Shown piece after piece: positions 16,301-25,244 of a DNA stretch of 52,109 bases. The DNA lies in contig JAIXLB010000104.1 of the NCBI GenBank assembly GCA_026931905.1, positions 1 to 52,109 of the forward strand, in the 5' to 3' direction. The stretch is from Chitinophagales bacterium (GTDB lineage Bacteria > Bacteroidota > Bacteroidia > Chitinophagales > Chitinophagaceae). A model generated the notes under the pieces. That model was not told where the DNA came from. It did not search any database and saw nothing but the letters and a program-made list of their open reading frames with translations. The number at the start of each line of letters is the position of its first letter. Positions within the stretch are counted from its first letter, which is position 1. The translations under genes and the position numbers were made by a program.

Positions 16301-17065
16301 TTAATTTTTGCTTATAGAATGGCTGTTAGATTTTAACCTTCCAGCACCTTTGTATCTATTTTTCCAATAGCTCTCAGTTAAATCGCTTATCATTACACCA
16401 TTACTGGTAGAGGCATGAACAAACTTATTATTCATTAAATAAAAACCAACATGCGAAACCCTTTTACCTCTTCTTCCTGTATGAAAAAAAACCAAATCAC
16501 CTTCTTGTAAATCTTCTGTTGAAATAGGATTGGTTGCGTTGTATTGTTCTTGAGAAGTTCTGGGAAGTTGAGTTTCGTAAACATCTTTGGCTATTGTTTG
16601 AGTAAAGGCAGAACAATCAATACAATTTTCTGTTGTACCACCTAAACAATATTTTGTTCCCCACCATTTATCTATTACTTGCAATAAAGTAATGTTATTT
16701 AATTTTTCTACTGTAGCATCTAACTTTACAGCATATTTTAACTGTAAAAAATCTGCTTTTTCTATATTAGAATTTGATAGGTCCTCGTTAGGTTTTGTGT
16801 AGCTAATTGTTTGCGTATTGCTTTTTTCTTCAGTACTTTTTTTAGTTATTGTATTGGTATTTTTATTTGTTTTATGTTTAGATGTTACTACACTACCTGG
16901 TGTTACTTCTATGGTTTCTATAAAACTAACTTTAGTATTTTGTACAGTTGATGATTGCTGTTTAGGAGCAGATGAAACATCTTTTGCAGTTAAACTCTGC
17001 AAAGGTTTACAGCTTGTAAAAATGGCAAAAGCTGCTATTACTGATAAAAGTTTTTTTAATTTCAT
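16301..17065 (-). CDS. NlpC/P60 (C40) cell-wall peptidase lipoprotein
   Basis: Cysteine peptidase expected to cut gamma-D-Glu-meso-DAP bonds in peptidoglycan stem peptides. It starts with a lipoprotein signal, MKLKKLLSVIAAFAIFTSC, with Cys19 as the lipid site. A Ser/Thr/Lys-rich linker runs to about residue 105. The NlpC/P60 domain then shows the catalytic Cys in NCIDCSAFTQ, the first His in RVSHVGFYL and the second in KFVHAST. I chose the ATG at 17065 for the signal peptide; another at 17083 adds six residues. It is divergent from the beta-propeller gene. All three catalytic positions are present. Confidence 0.92.
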   Translation of the reverse strand: MKLKKLLSVIAAFAIFTSCKPLQSLTAKDVSSAPKQQSSTVQNTKVSFIETIEVTPGSVVTSKHKTNKNTNTITKKSTEEKSNTQTISYTKPNEDLSNSNIEKADFLQLKYAVKLDATVEKLNNITLLQVIDKWWGTKYCLGGTTENCIDCSAFTQTIAKDVYETQLPRTSQEQYNATNPISTEDLQEGDLVFFHTGRRGKRVSHVGFYLMNNKFVHASTSNGVMISDLTESYWKNRYKGAGRLKSNSHSISKN

Positions 17066-17224
17066 AACTACCGATTGATGCAAATTAACCTTTCATTACC
17101 TAAAAATCAATTAACCTGCAAAACTTTTTAACATTCTTTTCAGTTTATGAAGTAGTGTGGATAATTGCAACTTCTGCCTCTAAACTTTAAAAACGATATT
17201 TGAAATCCTTTCAAAAAAATAGAA

Positions 17225-18415
17225 ATGTTTGCTTTTTTACGAATTATACCATTATTTCTCTTCTTATTTACGCTGCTCATTGTTGCTAAACAAAAACGAG
17301 TACTAACTACTATTTCTACTGAAAAGGCAACAGATACTACACCTCATAAAAAAGATTATACCAAATTAATTTTTAAAAAATCAGAAATTGTAGATGCTGA
17401 TGCAGGAACAAAATCTGTTTTATTTAACAGCAATGGAACAAAGTTATATGCAATGAATTTAGAAGCCATGAGCATTTTTGAATACAATAGAAATGAAAGA
17501 AAAGTAAATAGAATATTTAAGTTTAAAGCAACAAAAGCATTAGGTTGGGATTATGATAAAAAAACTACAATGGAATCTTTTGAAGAAAAACCTGTAGAGG
17601 CTTGTTTTAGCAATGATGATAAAATTTTATGGGTATCGTTGCATAATGCAAAAGGAATTGTACCCATACACATTGACACTGTTATGAATTATAAAACTCA
17701 ATCAGTTCCTAATAAAAAACTTTTCATAACACATATTAAAAATAAAATCAAAGACTCAGTTTATGTGCCATTTATTAAAACAGGAAAAACGCCAAAAGTT
17801 ATTTCTTGCACCAATGATAATAAATTTTTATTGGTAAGCAACTGGCATAGTTACAATGTAAGTGTGTTGGAGTTAAATGATACATTATATCCTTATGGAA
17901 AAGTAATTACTACCATTCCATTATCATCTATTCCAAGAGGTATTGCTATTGATAATGAAAATAAAAAATCGTACATAGCAATTATGGGAGGAAAATCAAT
18001 TACAGTAATTGATAACAATACATGGAAAATTGAAAATAATATAAAAGTAAAATCTGCACCACGTCATATTATTTTAGATAATCAACAACGACTTTTTGTA
18101 AGCTATAATAGTTTAAATAAAATAGCATGTATTAATGAGCAAACAGGAAAAACTTTATTTGAAATAAACACAAATTATCAACCACGAACTATAGCATTAA
18201 GTAAAAATTCTAAATACTTATTTGTTACATGTTACAATGGCAATACTTTGGATGTTTTTAAAATAAATGATTCAAGTTTTACAAAATTATATTCATTGGA
18301 AAGTAAAGAAAAACCAGTAGGAGTAGATGTTTACGAAGATGAAAATAAATTAGAAGCTTGGGTGTGCAATTATGTTAGTGGTAGTTTAAAGGTATTTACT
18401 TTTCAAAAAGAGTAG
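17225..18415 (+). CDS. Membrane-anchored YVTN-type beta-propeller protein
   Basis: A 396-residue protein with an N-terminal hydrophobic segment (residues 4-21, IIPLFLFLFTLLIVA) that should export or anchor it. It then has repeated propeller blades such as ISCTNDNKFLLVSNWHSYNV, PRGIAIDNENKKSYIAIMGG, PRHIILDNQQRLFVSYNS and PRTIALSKNSKYLFVTCYNG. This is the YVTN/cytochrome-d1-like fold, often a binding scaffold or lactonase relative. I see no enzyme-specific residues. It stands alone, 52 bases before dnaE, and its role is unknown. Confidence 0.75.
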   Translation: MFAFLRIIPLFLFLFTLLIVAKQKRVLTTISTEKATDTTPHKKDYTKLIFKKSEIVDADAGTKSVLFNSNGTKLYAMNLEAMSIFEYNRNERKVNRIFKFKATKALGWDYDKKTTMESFEEKPVEACFSNDDKILWVSLHNAKGIVPIHIDTVMNYKTQSVPNKKLFITHIKNKIKDSVYVPFIKTGKTPKVISCTNDNKFLLVSNWHSYNVSVLELNDTLYPYGKVITTIPLSSIPRGIAIDNENKKSYIAIMGGKSITVIDNNTWKIENNIKVKSAPRHIILDNQQRLFVSYNSLNKIACINEQTGKTLFEINTNYQPRTIALSKNSKYLFVTCYNGNTLDVFKINDSSFTKLYSLESKEKPVGVDVYEDENKLEAWVCNYVSGSLKVFTFQKE

Positions 18416-18467
18416 GTATATTTTTTCTAAAGATTTTTTTAATAAATAGATAAATCAAAAAATAAAA

Positions 18468-21400
18468 ATGTTATTTTCTCATTTACACGTTCATACACAA
18501 TACTCATTATTAGATGGAGCAGCCTCCATAGAAAGTTTATATAAAAAAGCCATGAGAGATAATATGCCAGCATTGGCAATTACAGATCATGGCAATATGT
18601 TTGGTGCTTTTTCTTTTGTTGCAGAGGCTTGGAAAAAAACTAAAATAGTAGGTAAAAATGAAGATGGTACTGATAAAATAGAACCTATTGTAAAACCTAT
18701 TGTTGGTTGTGAATTTTATGTAGTAGAAAACAGGCATAAAAGAACCTTTACCAAAGCAGAAAAAGATAAACGTTACCATCAGGTATTATTAGCAAAAAAT
18801 AAAACAGGCTATCAAAACTTAATTAAGCTTACATCGCTTGGATATATTGAAGGAATGTATAGCAAATATCCAAGAATAGATAAAGAATTAATTCTGCAAT
18901 ATTCTGAAGGATTAATAGCTACAACTTGTTGCATTGGTGCTTATGTACCTCAAACAATTTTAAATGAAAACGAAGCAGCAGCAGAAAATGAATTTAAGTG
19001 GTGGTTAGATGTTTTTGGAGAAGATTATTATATAGAATTACAACGACACAATTTAGCTGAACAAATAAAAATCAACGAAACGTTGATGAGGTTTTCAAAA
19101 AAATTTAATGTTCCTGTTATAGCTACCAATGATAGCCATTATACAGATAAAGAAGATTATAATGCACATGATATTTTGCTTTGCATCAATACAGGCGATA
19201 AACAAGCTACACCAGGCTTTGATGATATTATAAATGATGATTTGCATGTAAAAAATAAAAGGTTCAAATTTCCTAATGATCAGTTTTATTTCAAAACATC
19301 TCAGGAAATGAAAAATTTATTTCAAGATATTCCTGAAAGTATTGAAAATACAAATGCTGTAGTAGATAAAATAGAATCCCTAAATCTTAAACAAGATATT
19401 TTATTGCCTGCATTTCCAATTCCAGATGCTTTTAAAATTCATACAGATGATAACTTAAATCAATGGGAGTATTTAAAACATCTCACTTACGAAGGGGCTA
19501 AAAAACGTTACCATGAAATAGAATCTACAACTCAAGAACGAATAGACTTTGAATTATTTACCATTAAAACAATGGGTTTTGCAGGTTATTTTTTAATAGT
19601 AAGCGATTTTATAAAAGCTGGTAGAGATATGGGCGTTTTTATTGGACCAGGAAGAGGCTCAGCTGCTGGTAGTGTAGTTGCTTATTGTATTGGAATTACC
19701 AACATCGATCCTATAAAATACAATTTACTTTTCGAAAGATTTTTAAATCCTGATAGAAAATCAATGCCAGATATTGATACTGATTTTGATGATGAAGGAA
19801 GACAAAAAGTTATAGATTATGTAGTAAAAAAATACAGTAAACAACAGGTAGCACAAATAGTAACTTTTGGTACAATGGCTGCCAAAAGCAGTATTAAAGA
19901 TGTAGCAAGAGTAATGGATTTACCCTTAGCTGATAGCATTGCATTAACAAAATTAGTTCCTGAAAAAGTGGGTACAGAATTAAAACATTGCTTACATGCA
20001 AGGCTTACAGCAGATGGTTATTGGGTAAAGAAAAAAGACACAGAAGAGCTATTTAGTTTAGATGCTGATAATGTAAAAAAAATAACACAGTTGCGAGAAA
20101 TATATAACGCTACAGAAAAAGATTTAAGAACACAGGTTTTAAAAGAAGCAGAAAGATTAGAAGGTAATGTTCGCAATGTTGGTACACATGCAGCAGGAAT
20201 TATAATTGCCCCAAAAGATCTAACAGAACTAATACCAGTTTCTACTGCAAAAGACTCTGATTTATGGGTAACACAAATTGAAGGAAGTGTTATTGAAGAA
20301 GCTGGTGTAATTAAAATGGATTTTTTAGGTTTAAAAACATTATCCATCTTAAAAACTGCTTTAGAATTAATAAAACAAAATCATAACATTGATATAGATT
20401 TAGATAACATATCCTTAAACGATACCAAAACTTTTGAACTATTTCAAGCAGGTGATACCAATGGCATTTTTCAATTTGAAAGTATAGGAATGCAAAAATA
20501 TATGCGTGAATTAAAACCAGATAAATTAGAAGATTTAATTGCATTAAATGCCTTGTATAGACCTGGACCTATTGCCTACATTCCTAAATTTATTGCACGC
20601 AAACAAGGCAAAGAAACCATTACTTACGACCTGCCTGAAATGGAAGAATATTTAGCAGAAACTTATGGCATTACTGTGTATCAGGAGCAAGTAATGTTGT
20701 TGAGTCAAAAATTAGCAGGATTTACAAGAGGCGATGCAGATGTGTTGCGTAAAGCAATGGGTAAAAAACAAAAAGATGTACTGCATAAAATGAAAAGCAA
20801 ATATCTTGAAGGGGCAAGTCAAAAAGGGCATCCAACAGAAAGGTTAGAAAAAATTTGGACCGATTGGGAAGCCTTTGCAGAATACGCTTTTAATAAATCG
20901 CACTCTACATGTTATGCAGTAGTAGCTTATCAAACAGCTTATTTAAAAGCACATTATCCAAGCGAATTTATGAGTGCTGTTTTAAACCATCAAGGTAGTA
21001 TTGATAAAATAACATTCTTTATGGCAGAATGTAAAAAAATGAATATAACAGTATTGGGTCCTGATATCAACGAAAGTTTAAAAGGCTTTTCACCCAATAA
21101 AAAAGGAGAAATTCGTTTTGGTTTAGGAGGTTTAAAAGGAGTAGGAGAGGCAGCTATTTCAAACATTATTGAAGAAAGATTAAAGCATGGAAATTATAAA
21201 GATATTTTTGATTTTATTACAAGAATAAATCAACGTACAGTAAATAAAAAAACGCTGGAAAGCCTTGCATACAGTGGTGCTTTTGATTGTTTTACTGCTT
21301 TACACAGAGCTCAATATTTTCATGTTGCAGAGAATAATACATCTGGCATAGAAAAAATTATAAACTATGCTCAAGCTAAATTGAATGAGAGTGCATCTAC

Positions 21401-22148
21401 AAGCAACACTTTGTTTGGAGATTTATCGCAAGTAATGAGTTTAGCTACTCCAAAAATTCCAGATTGTGAACCTTGGACTTTAATTGATAAATTAAATTAT
21501 GAAAGAGAGGTTGTAGGTATATTTTTAAGTGGGCATCCTTTAGAGCATTTTCGGTTTGAACTAAACAATTATAATATTTTACCATTGATAGAATTTGAAG
21601 AAATTAAAAACGATAATGAACAAGTAAATGTAAGGGTAGATAAAAATATTTGGATAGCAGGATTGATTACTAACGTTGCTCACAGATTAACAAAAACAGG
21701 CAAAAATTATGGCATTTTTACTTTAGAAGATTTTAGTGGTAAAACTGAATTAGATGTGTGGGGCGAAGATTATATAAAAATGAAAAATTATTTAGAAGTA
21801 GGGAAAATAATTTGTGTTATAGGAAGTTTTAAACAACGTTGGCAAGATGCTCCAATAAAATTTGGTGTTAATCAAATTTTATTGTTAGAGACCTTAAAGA
21901 AAACACATACCAAGCACTTTTGTATAAGTATGCACTCTTCTTCTTTAACACAGGATATGCTTGTGTTTTTAGAAACAAATGTGAAGCAAAACCCTGGTGC
22001 TACAAAGCTTTCATTTAATTTTTATATTGACGTTGCCAATGATAATGTAAGTACCACCATGAGTTATAACTTAAACAACTTTTCTTTGAATGATGATTTA
22101 ATAGATTTTTTAATGAATCATAACGAAATATCAATTACAATAAAATAA
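18468..22148 (+). CDS. dnaE: DNA polymerase III alpha subunit
   Basis: Catalytic subunit of the replicative polymerase. The 1226 residues are in the usual range. The N-terminal PHP domain shows HLHVHTQYSLLDGA, ITDHGNMFGAF and ATNDSHYTDKED. The polymerase core has GPGRGSAAGSVVAYCIGI and the catalytic aspartates in MPDIDTDFDDEGRQKV. Further on are GTHAAGIIIAPKDL, DFLGLKTLSIL, ALYRPGPI, VYQEQVMLLSQKLAGF and the helix-hairpin-helix region GLGGLKGVGEAAI. An OB-fold follows near residue 1060 (WIAGLITNVAHRLTKTGKN). It is followed 12 bases later by a membrane-protein gene. Confidence 0.97.
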   Translation: MLFSHLHVHTQYSLLDGAASIESLYKKAMRDNMPALAITDHGNMFGAFSFVAEAWKKTKIVGKNEDGTDKIEPIVKPIVGCEFYVVENRHKRTFTKAEKDKRYHQVLLAKNKTGYQNLIKLTSLGYIEGMYSKYPRIDKELILQYSEGLIATTCCIGAYVPQTILNENEAAAENEFKWWLDVFGEDYYIELQRHNLAEQIKINETLMRFSKKFNVPVIATNDSHYTDKEDYNAHDILLCINTGDKQATPGFDDIINDDLHVKNKRFKFPNDQFYFKTSQEMKNLFQDIPESIENTNAVVDKIESLNLKQDILLPAFPIPDAFKIHTDDNLNQWEYLKHLTYEGAKKRYHEIESTTQERIDFELFTIKTMGFAGYFLIVSDFIKAGRDMGVFIGPGRGSAAGSVVAYCIGITNIDPIKYNLLFERFLNPDRKSMPDIDTDFDDEGRQKVIDYVVKKYSKQQVAQIVTFGTMAAKSSIKDVARVMDLPLADSIALTKLVPEKVGTELKHCLHARLTADGYWVKKKDTEELFSLDADNVKKITQLREIYNATEKDLRTQVLKEAERLEGNVRNVGTHAAGIIIAPKDLTELIPVSTAKDSDLWVTQIEGSVIEEAGVIKMDFLGLKTLSILKTALELIKQNHNIDIDLDNISLNDTKTFELFQAGDTNGIFQFESIGMQKYMRELKPDKLEDLIALNALYRPGPIAYIPKFIARKQGKETITYDLPEMEEYLAETYGITVYQEQVMLLSQKLAGFTRGDADVLRKAMGKKQKDVLHKMKSKYLEGASQKGHPTERLEKIWTDWEAFAEYAFNKSHSTCYAVVAYQTAYLKAHYPSEFMSAVLNHQGSIDKITFFMAECKKMNITVLGPDINESLKGFSPNKKGEIRFGLGGLKGVGEAAISNIIEERLKHGNYKDIFDFITRINQRTVNKKTLESLAYSGAFDCFTALHRAQYFHVAENNTSGIEKIINYAQAKLNESASTSNTLFGDLSQVMSLATPKIPDCEPWTLIDKLNYEREVVGIFLSGHPLEHFRFELNNYNILPLIEFEEIKNDNEQVNVRVDKNIWIAGLITNVAHRLTKTGKNYGIFTLEDFSGKTELDVWGEDYIKMKNYLEVGKIICVIGSFKQRWQDAPIKFGVNQILLLETLKKTHTKHFCISMHSSSLTQDMLVFLETNVKQNPGATKLSFNFYIDVANDNVSTTMSYNLNNFSLNDDLIDFLMNHNEISITIK

Positions 22149-22160
22149 TTACTGCAATAC

Positions 22161-22685
22161 ATGTTGTTTGAGTTTATTGATACAGCTTATTCTTGTACTA
22201 TTTTAATTTTAATAATTGCAGGTTTCTTTATAAGAAAAGCAAACAAAAAATATGTCAATAGCCTTATAGCCACTGCCAATACAATGTTGATTTTTTATAG
22301 TTGGTACTTATCTTATCAGTTTTATAAATTGATACAGTTTGTTTTATCGTTGAAAATTCAAATACCCAATGATGTAAAAGAGCAACCTGTTGAAATTTCT
22401 TGGTTTCATTTAAAGTTTATATTACTCATTATTTTACCTTATTTCTTTTTAATAAAAAAAATAGCAGATAGCAAAATACTTGCCTTAATAATGTTAGTGT
22501 TATTGCAATGGGATATTGTGCAAGATTTGTATTTTAATTTTATCAAAACACAAACCACTTCAGGAGTTTTGTTTTATATGCCTTATATGGTTTTATACAA
22601 AATTCTAAGTTTTGTTTCATTATTCATTGCAGTTTATGCCTTACTTTGGCTCATTAAAAAACTGCCTCATCAACAAGAAAAATAG
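22161..22685 (+). CDS. Small integral membrane protein of unknown function
   Basis: A 174-residue protein with about five hydrophobic helices (near residues 10-23, 34-60, 78-92, 97-113 and 139-165), short loops and basic ends. No catalytic or binding motif is recognisable. It lies 12 bases after dnaE and 3 bases before a methyltransferase gene, so the three are likely co-transcribed; that alone does not assign a role. Confidence 0.7.
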   Translation: MLFEFIDTAYSCTILILIIAGFFIRKANKKYVNSLIATANTMLIFYSWYLSYQFYKLIQFVLSLKIQIPNDVKEQPVEISWFHLKFILLIILPYFFLIKKIADSKILALIMLVLLQWDIVQDLYFNFIKTQTTSGVLFYMPYMVLYKILSFVSLFIAVYALLWLIKKLPHQQEK

Positions 22686-22688
22686 TTT

Positions 22689-23486
22689 ATGTATTCGCCA
22701 TTTATTGCAGTTGTAAAATATATTCAGTATTGCTTGAAAGCAAGCAATAGCAAGGGGCATGGCACACATTCACCATTTATATATAATTTTATAACGAAGG
22801 TTTTAAATGATAAAAGATTTTTTTATGCTTATGAAAGTATCGAAAAATTAAGAACCCAGCTTATTACAAATGAAACAGTTTTACAAATAGAAGATTTTGG
22901 GGCAGGCTCTAAAAAAGCATTTACCAAACAAAGAAAAATAAAAGACATAGCAACTACATCATTAAAGCCTAAAAAATATGCTCAGTTGCTATTTAGAATG
23001 ATAAATTATTATCAACCTAAAACAATTATAGAATTAGGAACTTCATTAGGTATTACAACTGCTTATTTAGCAACTGCAAATGAAAATGCTACTGTAATTA
23101 CAATGGAAGGCTCATCAAATATTGCTAAGGTGGCTAATGAAAATTTTAAAAAATTAACTATTCAAAATATTCAATTAATACAAGGAAATTTTGATGAAAC
23201 TTTACATAGCACCATTCAACCATTAACACAAATAGATTTTGCCTTTTTAGATGGTAACCATCGTTATCAACCTACTGTAGCATACTTTGAAACTATTTTG
23301 CCCAAACTGCATGAACATAGTATTGTGGTATTAGATGATATTCACTGGAGCAAAGAAATGGAGCAGGCTTGGGAAGAAATAAAAAGCCACAATGCAGTTA
23401 CTGCAAGCATTGATTTATTTGCAATAGGAATCATTTTCCTGAATAAAGATTTTAAAATAAAACAACATTTTACTATAAGGTATTAA
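22689..23486 (+). CDS. Class I SAM-dependent methyltransferase
   Basis: A 265-residue protein with an N-terminal block typical of a Bacteroidota family (HGTHSPFIYNFITKVLND, RFFYAYESIEKLR). A Rossmann methyltransferase follows: motif I IIELGTSLGITTAYLA, the acidic ribose contact in VITMEGSS, FAFLDGNHRYQPTVAYFE, and IVVLDDIHWSKEMEQAW. It resembles methyltransferase family 24 and O-methyltransferases. The substrate is unknown. The AspAsp in LDDIHW could bind a metal as in catechol-type enzymes. Confidence 0.82.
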   Translation: MYSPFIAVVKYIQYCLKASNSKGHGTHSPFIYNFITKVLNDKRFFYAYESIEKLRTQLITNETVLQIEDFGAGSKKAFTKQRKIKDIATTSLKPKKYAQLLFRMINYYQPKTIIELGTSLGITTAYLATANENATVITMEGSSNIAKVANENFKKLTIQNIQLIQGNFDETLHSTIQPLTQIDFAFLDGNHRYQPTVAYFETILPKLHEHSIVVLDDIHWSKEMEQAWEEIKSHNAVTASIDLFAIGIIFLNKDFKIKQHFTIRY

Positions 23487-23695
23487 ATCTGCAATCAAGT
23501 TTCTTTCCCTCCCTTACCTCACAATCATAAGCCAACCATTATACATTTTATTACTATTGTTGATGGCAAGAATGCAGTTATAAACAATTATGCTAATTAC
23601 AAAATACAAATACACGCAAAAACGCAAAAAAACATTCAATTAATATCGCTATGTTTCAATAAAATCAATAATTTTACGACCTATAAATTTATACA

Positions 23696-24811
23696 ATGAT
23701 TGTAGGAATTTTAAAAGAACCTTATGGCGAAAACAGAGTTTCATTATTGCCGGAGCAAGTAAAATCGTTGCTAAAAAAAAACGTACAAATAGTAATAGAA
23801 AGTGATGCAGGAAAAAATGCAAGTGCTTTTAATGAAGCTTATATGGATGCAGGTGCAACAATTGTAAACAGACAAGAAGTTTTAAAAAGCGATATTGTTT
23901 TGGCTATTCACCCTTTAAGTAATGATGATTGTAATAATTTATCATCTCATTCAATACTATTAGGTGTGTACCAACCCTTATTTCATAAAGATTTGATGCA
24001 AAATTGGGCTACTAAAAATATCTGTTGTTTTAGTATAGATATGATTCCTCGAACTACAAGAGCACAAAGCATGGATGTTTTAAGTAGTCAAGCAAATATT
24101 GCAGGTTACAGAGCAGTATTATTAGCTGCTACTTTATTACCTCGCTATTTTCCTATGTTTATGACTGCTGCAGGAAGCATTGTGCCTGCAAAGGTTTTGA
24201 TATTAGGTGCTGGTGTAGCAGGCTTGCAAGCTATTGCAACTGCAAAACGTTTGGGTGCTGTGGTAGAAGTTTTTGACACAAGACCTGCTGTAAAAGAAGA
24301 AGTACAAAGTTTAGGTGCAAAATTTATTGAAGTAGAAGGTGCTGCTGATACAAGTAAAGCTGGTGGTTATGCAGTAGAACAAACAGAAGAATACAAACAA
24401 AAACAACAACAAAAAATTGCTGAAAGCGTAGCCAAAAGCGATGTAATTATAACAACTGCACAAATACCTGGCAAAAAAGCTCCTATACTAATTACAGAGG
24501 CTATGATTCAATCAATGAAAACGGGTAGTGTAATTATAGACCTTGCTGCTGCTACAGGAGGTAATACTCCTTTCACAAAAAACAATGAAAATATTACTAC
24601 CAACAATGGAGTACTTATTGTAGGTAACAGTAATTTGCAAAGTGGTATGCCCTTTGATGCAAGTAAAATGTACGGTAAAAATATTTTAAATTTTTTACAG
24701 CTAATTGTTACCAACGAAGGAGTTTTGAATTTGAATTTTGATGATGAATTGGTAAAAGGAACTTGCATTACCAACCAGGGTGCTATAGTACATGAAAGAG
24801 TTAAAGAATAA
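23696..24811 (+). CDS. pntAA: NAD(P) transhydrogenase alpha subunit, part 1 (soluble domain I)
   Basis: Soluble NAD(H)-binding domain of the proton-translocating transhydrogenase, which drives NADPH formation with the proton gradient. It has 371 residues of the alanine dehydrogenase/PNT fold. Seen are VGILKEPYGENRVSLLPEQV at the start, RTTRAQSMDVLSSQANIAGY, the dinucleotide site VLILGAGVAGLQAIATAKRLGA, EVFDTRPAVKEEV, and TAQIPGKKAPILIT. It is followed 41 bases later by the membrane part. The three-gene order pntAA-pntAB-pntB is usual; pntB is not found after them. Confidence 0.92.
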   Translation: MIVGILKEPYGENRVSLLPEQVKSLLKKNVQIVIESDAGKNASAFNEAYMDAGATIVNRQEVLKSDIVLAIHPLSNDDCNNLSSHSILLGVYQPLFHKDLMQNWATKNICCFSIDMIPRTTRAQSMDVLSSQANIAGYRAVLLAATLLPRYFPMFMTAAGSIVPAKVLILGAGVAGLQAIATAKRLGAVVEVFDTRPAVKEEVQSLGAKFIEVEGAADTSKAGGYAVEQTEEYKQKQQQKIAESVAKSDVIITTAQIPGKKAPILITEAMIQSMKTGSVIIDLAAATGGNTPFTKNNENITTNNGVLIVGNSNLQSGMPFDASKMYGKNILNFLQLIVTNEGVLNLNFDDELVKGTCITNQGAIVHERVKE

Positions 24812-24852
24812 AATATTTAATAAAAAATTTTCATTTTAAAATAATAATAATA

Positions 24853-25185
24853 ATGCTAAACACTATTTTAAGTTTTTTCCAAGAACACGAACAAATTATT
24901 TACATAGTAGTATTGATGATTTTTTTAGGGATAGAAATTATTGGTAAAGTACCAAGTGTATTGCATACACCTTTAATGAGTGGTGCCAATGCAATTCATG
25001 GTGTGGTAATTATTGGGGCAATTATTGTTATGGGCAAAGCAGAAACAGATAACTATTTAGCACTAATATTAGGCTTTTTAGCTGTAATTGTAGGCACACT
25101 CAATGTGGTTGGTGGCTTTGTAGTAACAGATAGAATGTTAGAAATGTTTCGTGCCAAAAAGCCTAATGCCAAAAAAGAGAATTAG
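24853..25185 (+). CDS. pntAB: NAD(P) transhydrogenase alpha subunit, part 2 (membrane domain)
   Basis: A 110-residue protein with three or four membrane helices of the PNTB_4TM family: YIVVLMIFLGIEIIGKVPSV, LHTPLMSGANAIHGVVIIGA, and ALILGFLAVIVGTLNVVGGF, then VTDRMLEMF. It forms part of the proton channel of the three-polypeptide transhydrogenase. The beta subunit gene (pntB) would normally come next. Instead only 32 bases separate this stop from the convergent dnaA. Confidence 0.92.
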   Translation: MLNTILSFFQEHEQIIYIVVLMIFLGIEIIGKVPSVLHTPLMSGANAIHGVVIIGAIIVMGKAETDNYLALILGFLAVIVGTLNVVGGFVVTDRMLEMFRAKKPNAKKEN

Positions 25186-25202
25186 TTATAAAATTTCGTT
25201 CT

Positions 25203-25244
25203 CAAAAAGTACAATTATTACATGGCAGCCAACTGTACTTTTTG
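25203..25244. terminator. Hairpin between pntAB and dnaA, overlapping the dnaA 3' end
   Basis: Perfect 11-bp inverted repeat CAAAAAGTACA (25203-25213) and TGTACTTTTTG (25234-25244), with a 20-base loop that holds the dnaA stop codon. The T-run after the second arm would suit the pntAB transcript. The long loop makes it weaker than the other terminators here. Confidence 0.5.

Noticed and set aside
17156..17164. A perfect DnaA-box 9-mer (TGTGGATAA) between the NlpC/P60 and propeller genes, possible origin
   Set aside because: A single site; by base composition about one perfect match is expected by chance in 52 kb, and no cluster or AT-rich unwinding region accompanies it.
23487..23695. Possible small RNA or promoter in the gap before pntAA, with repeated CGCAAAAA
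   Set aside because: Only a short simple repeat; no hairpin, promoter match or ORF that I can support.
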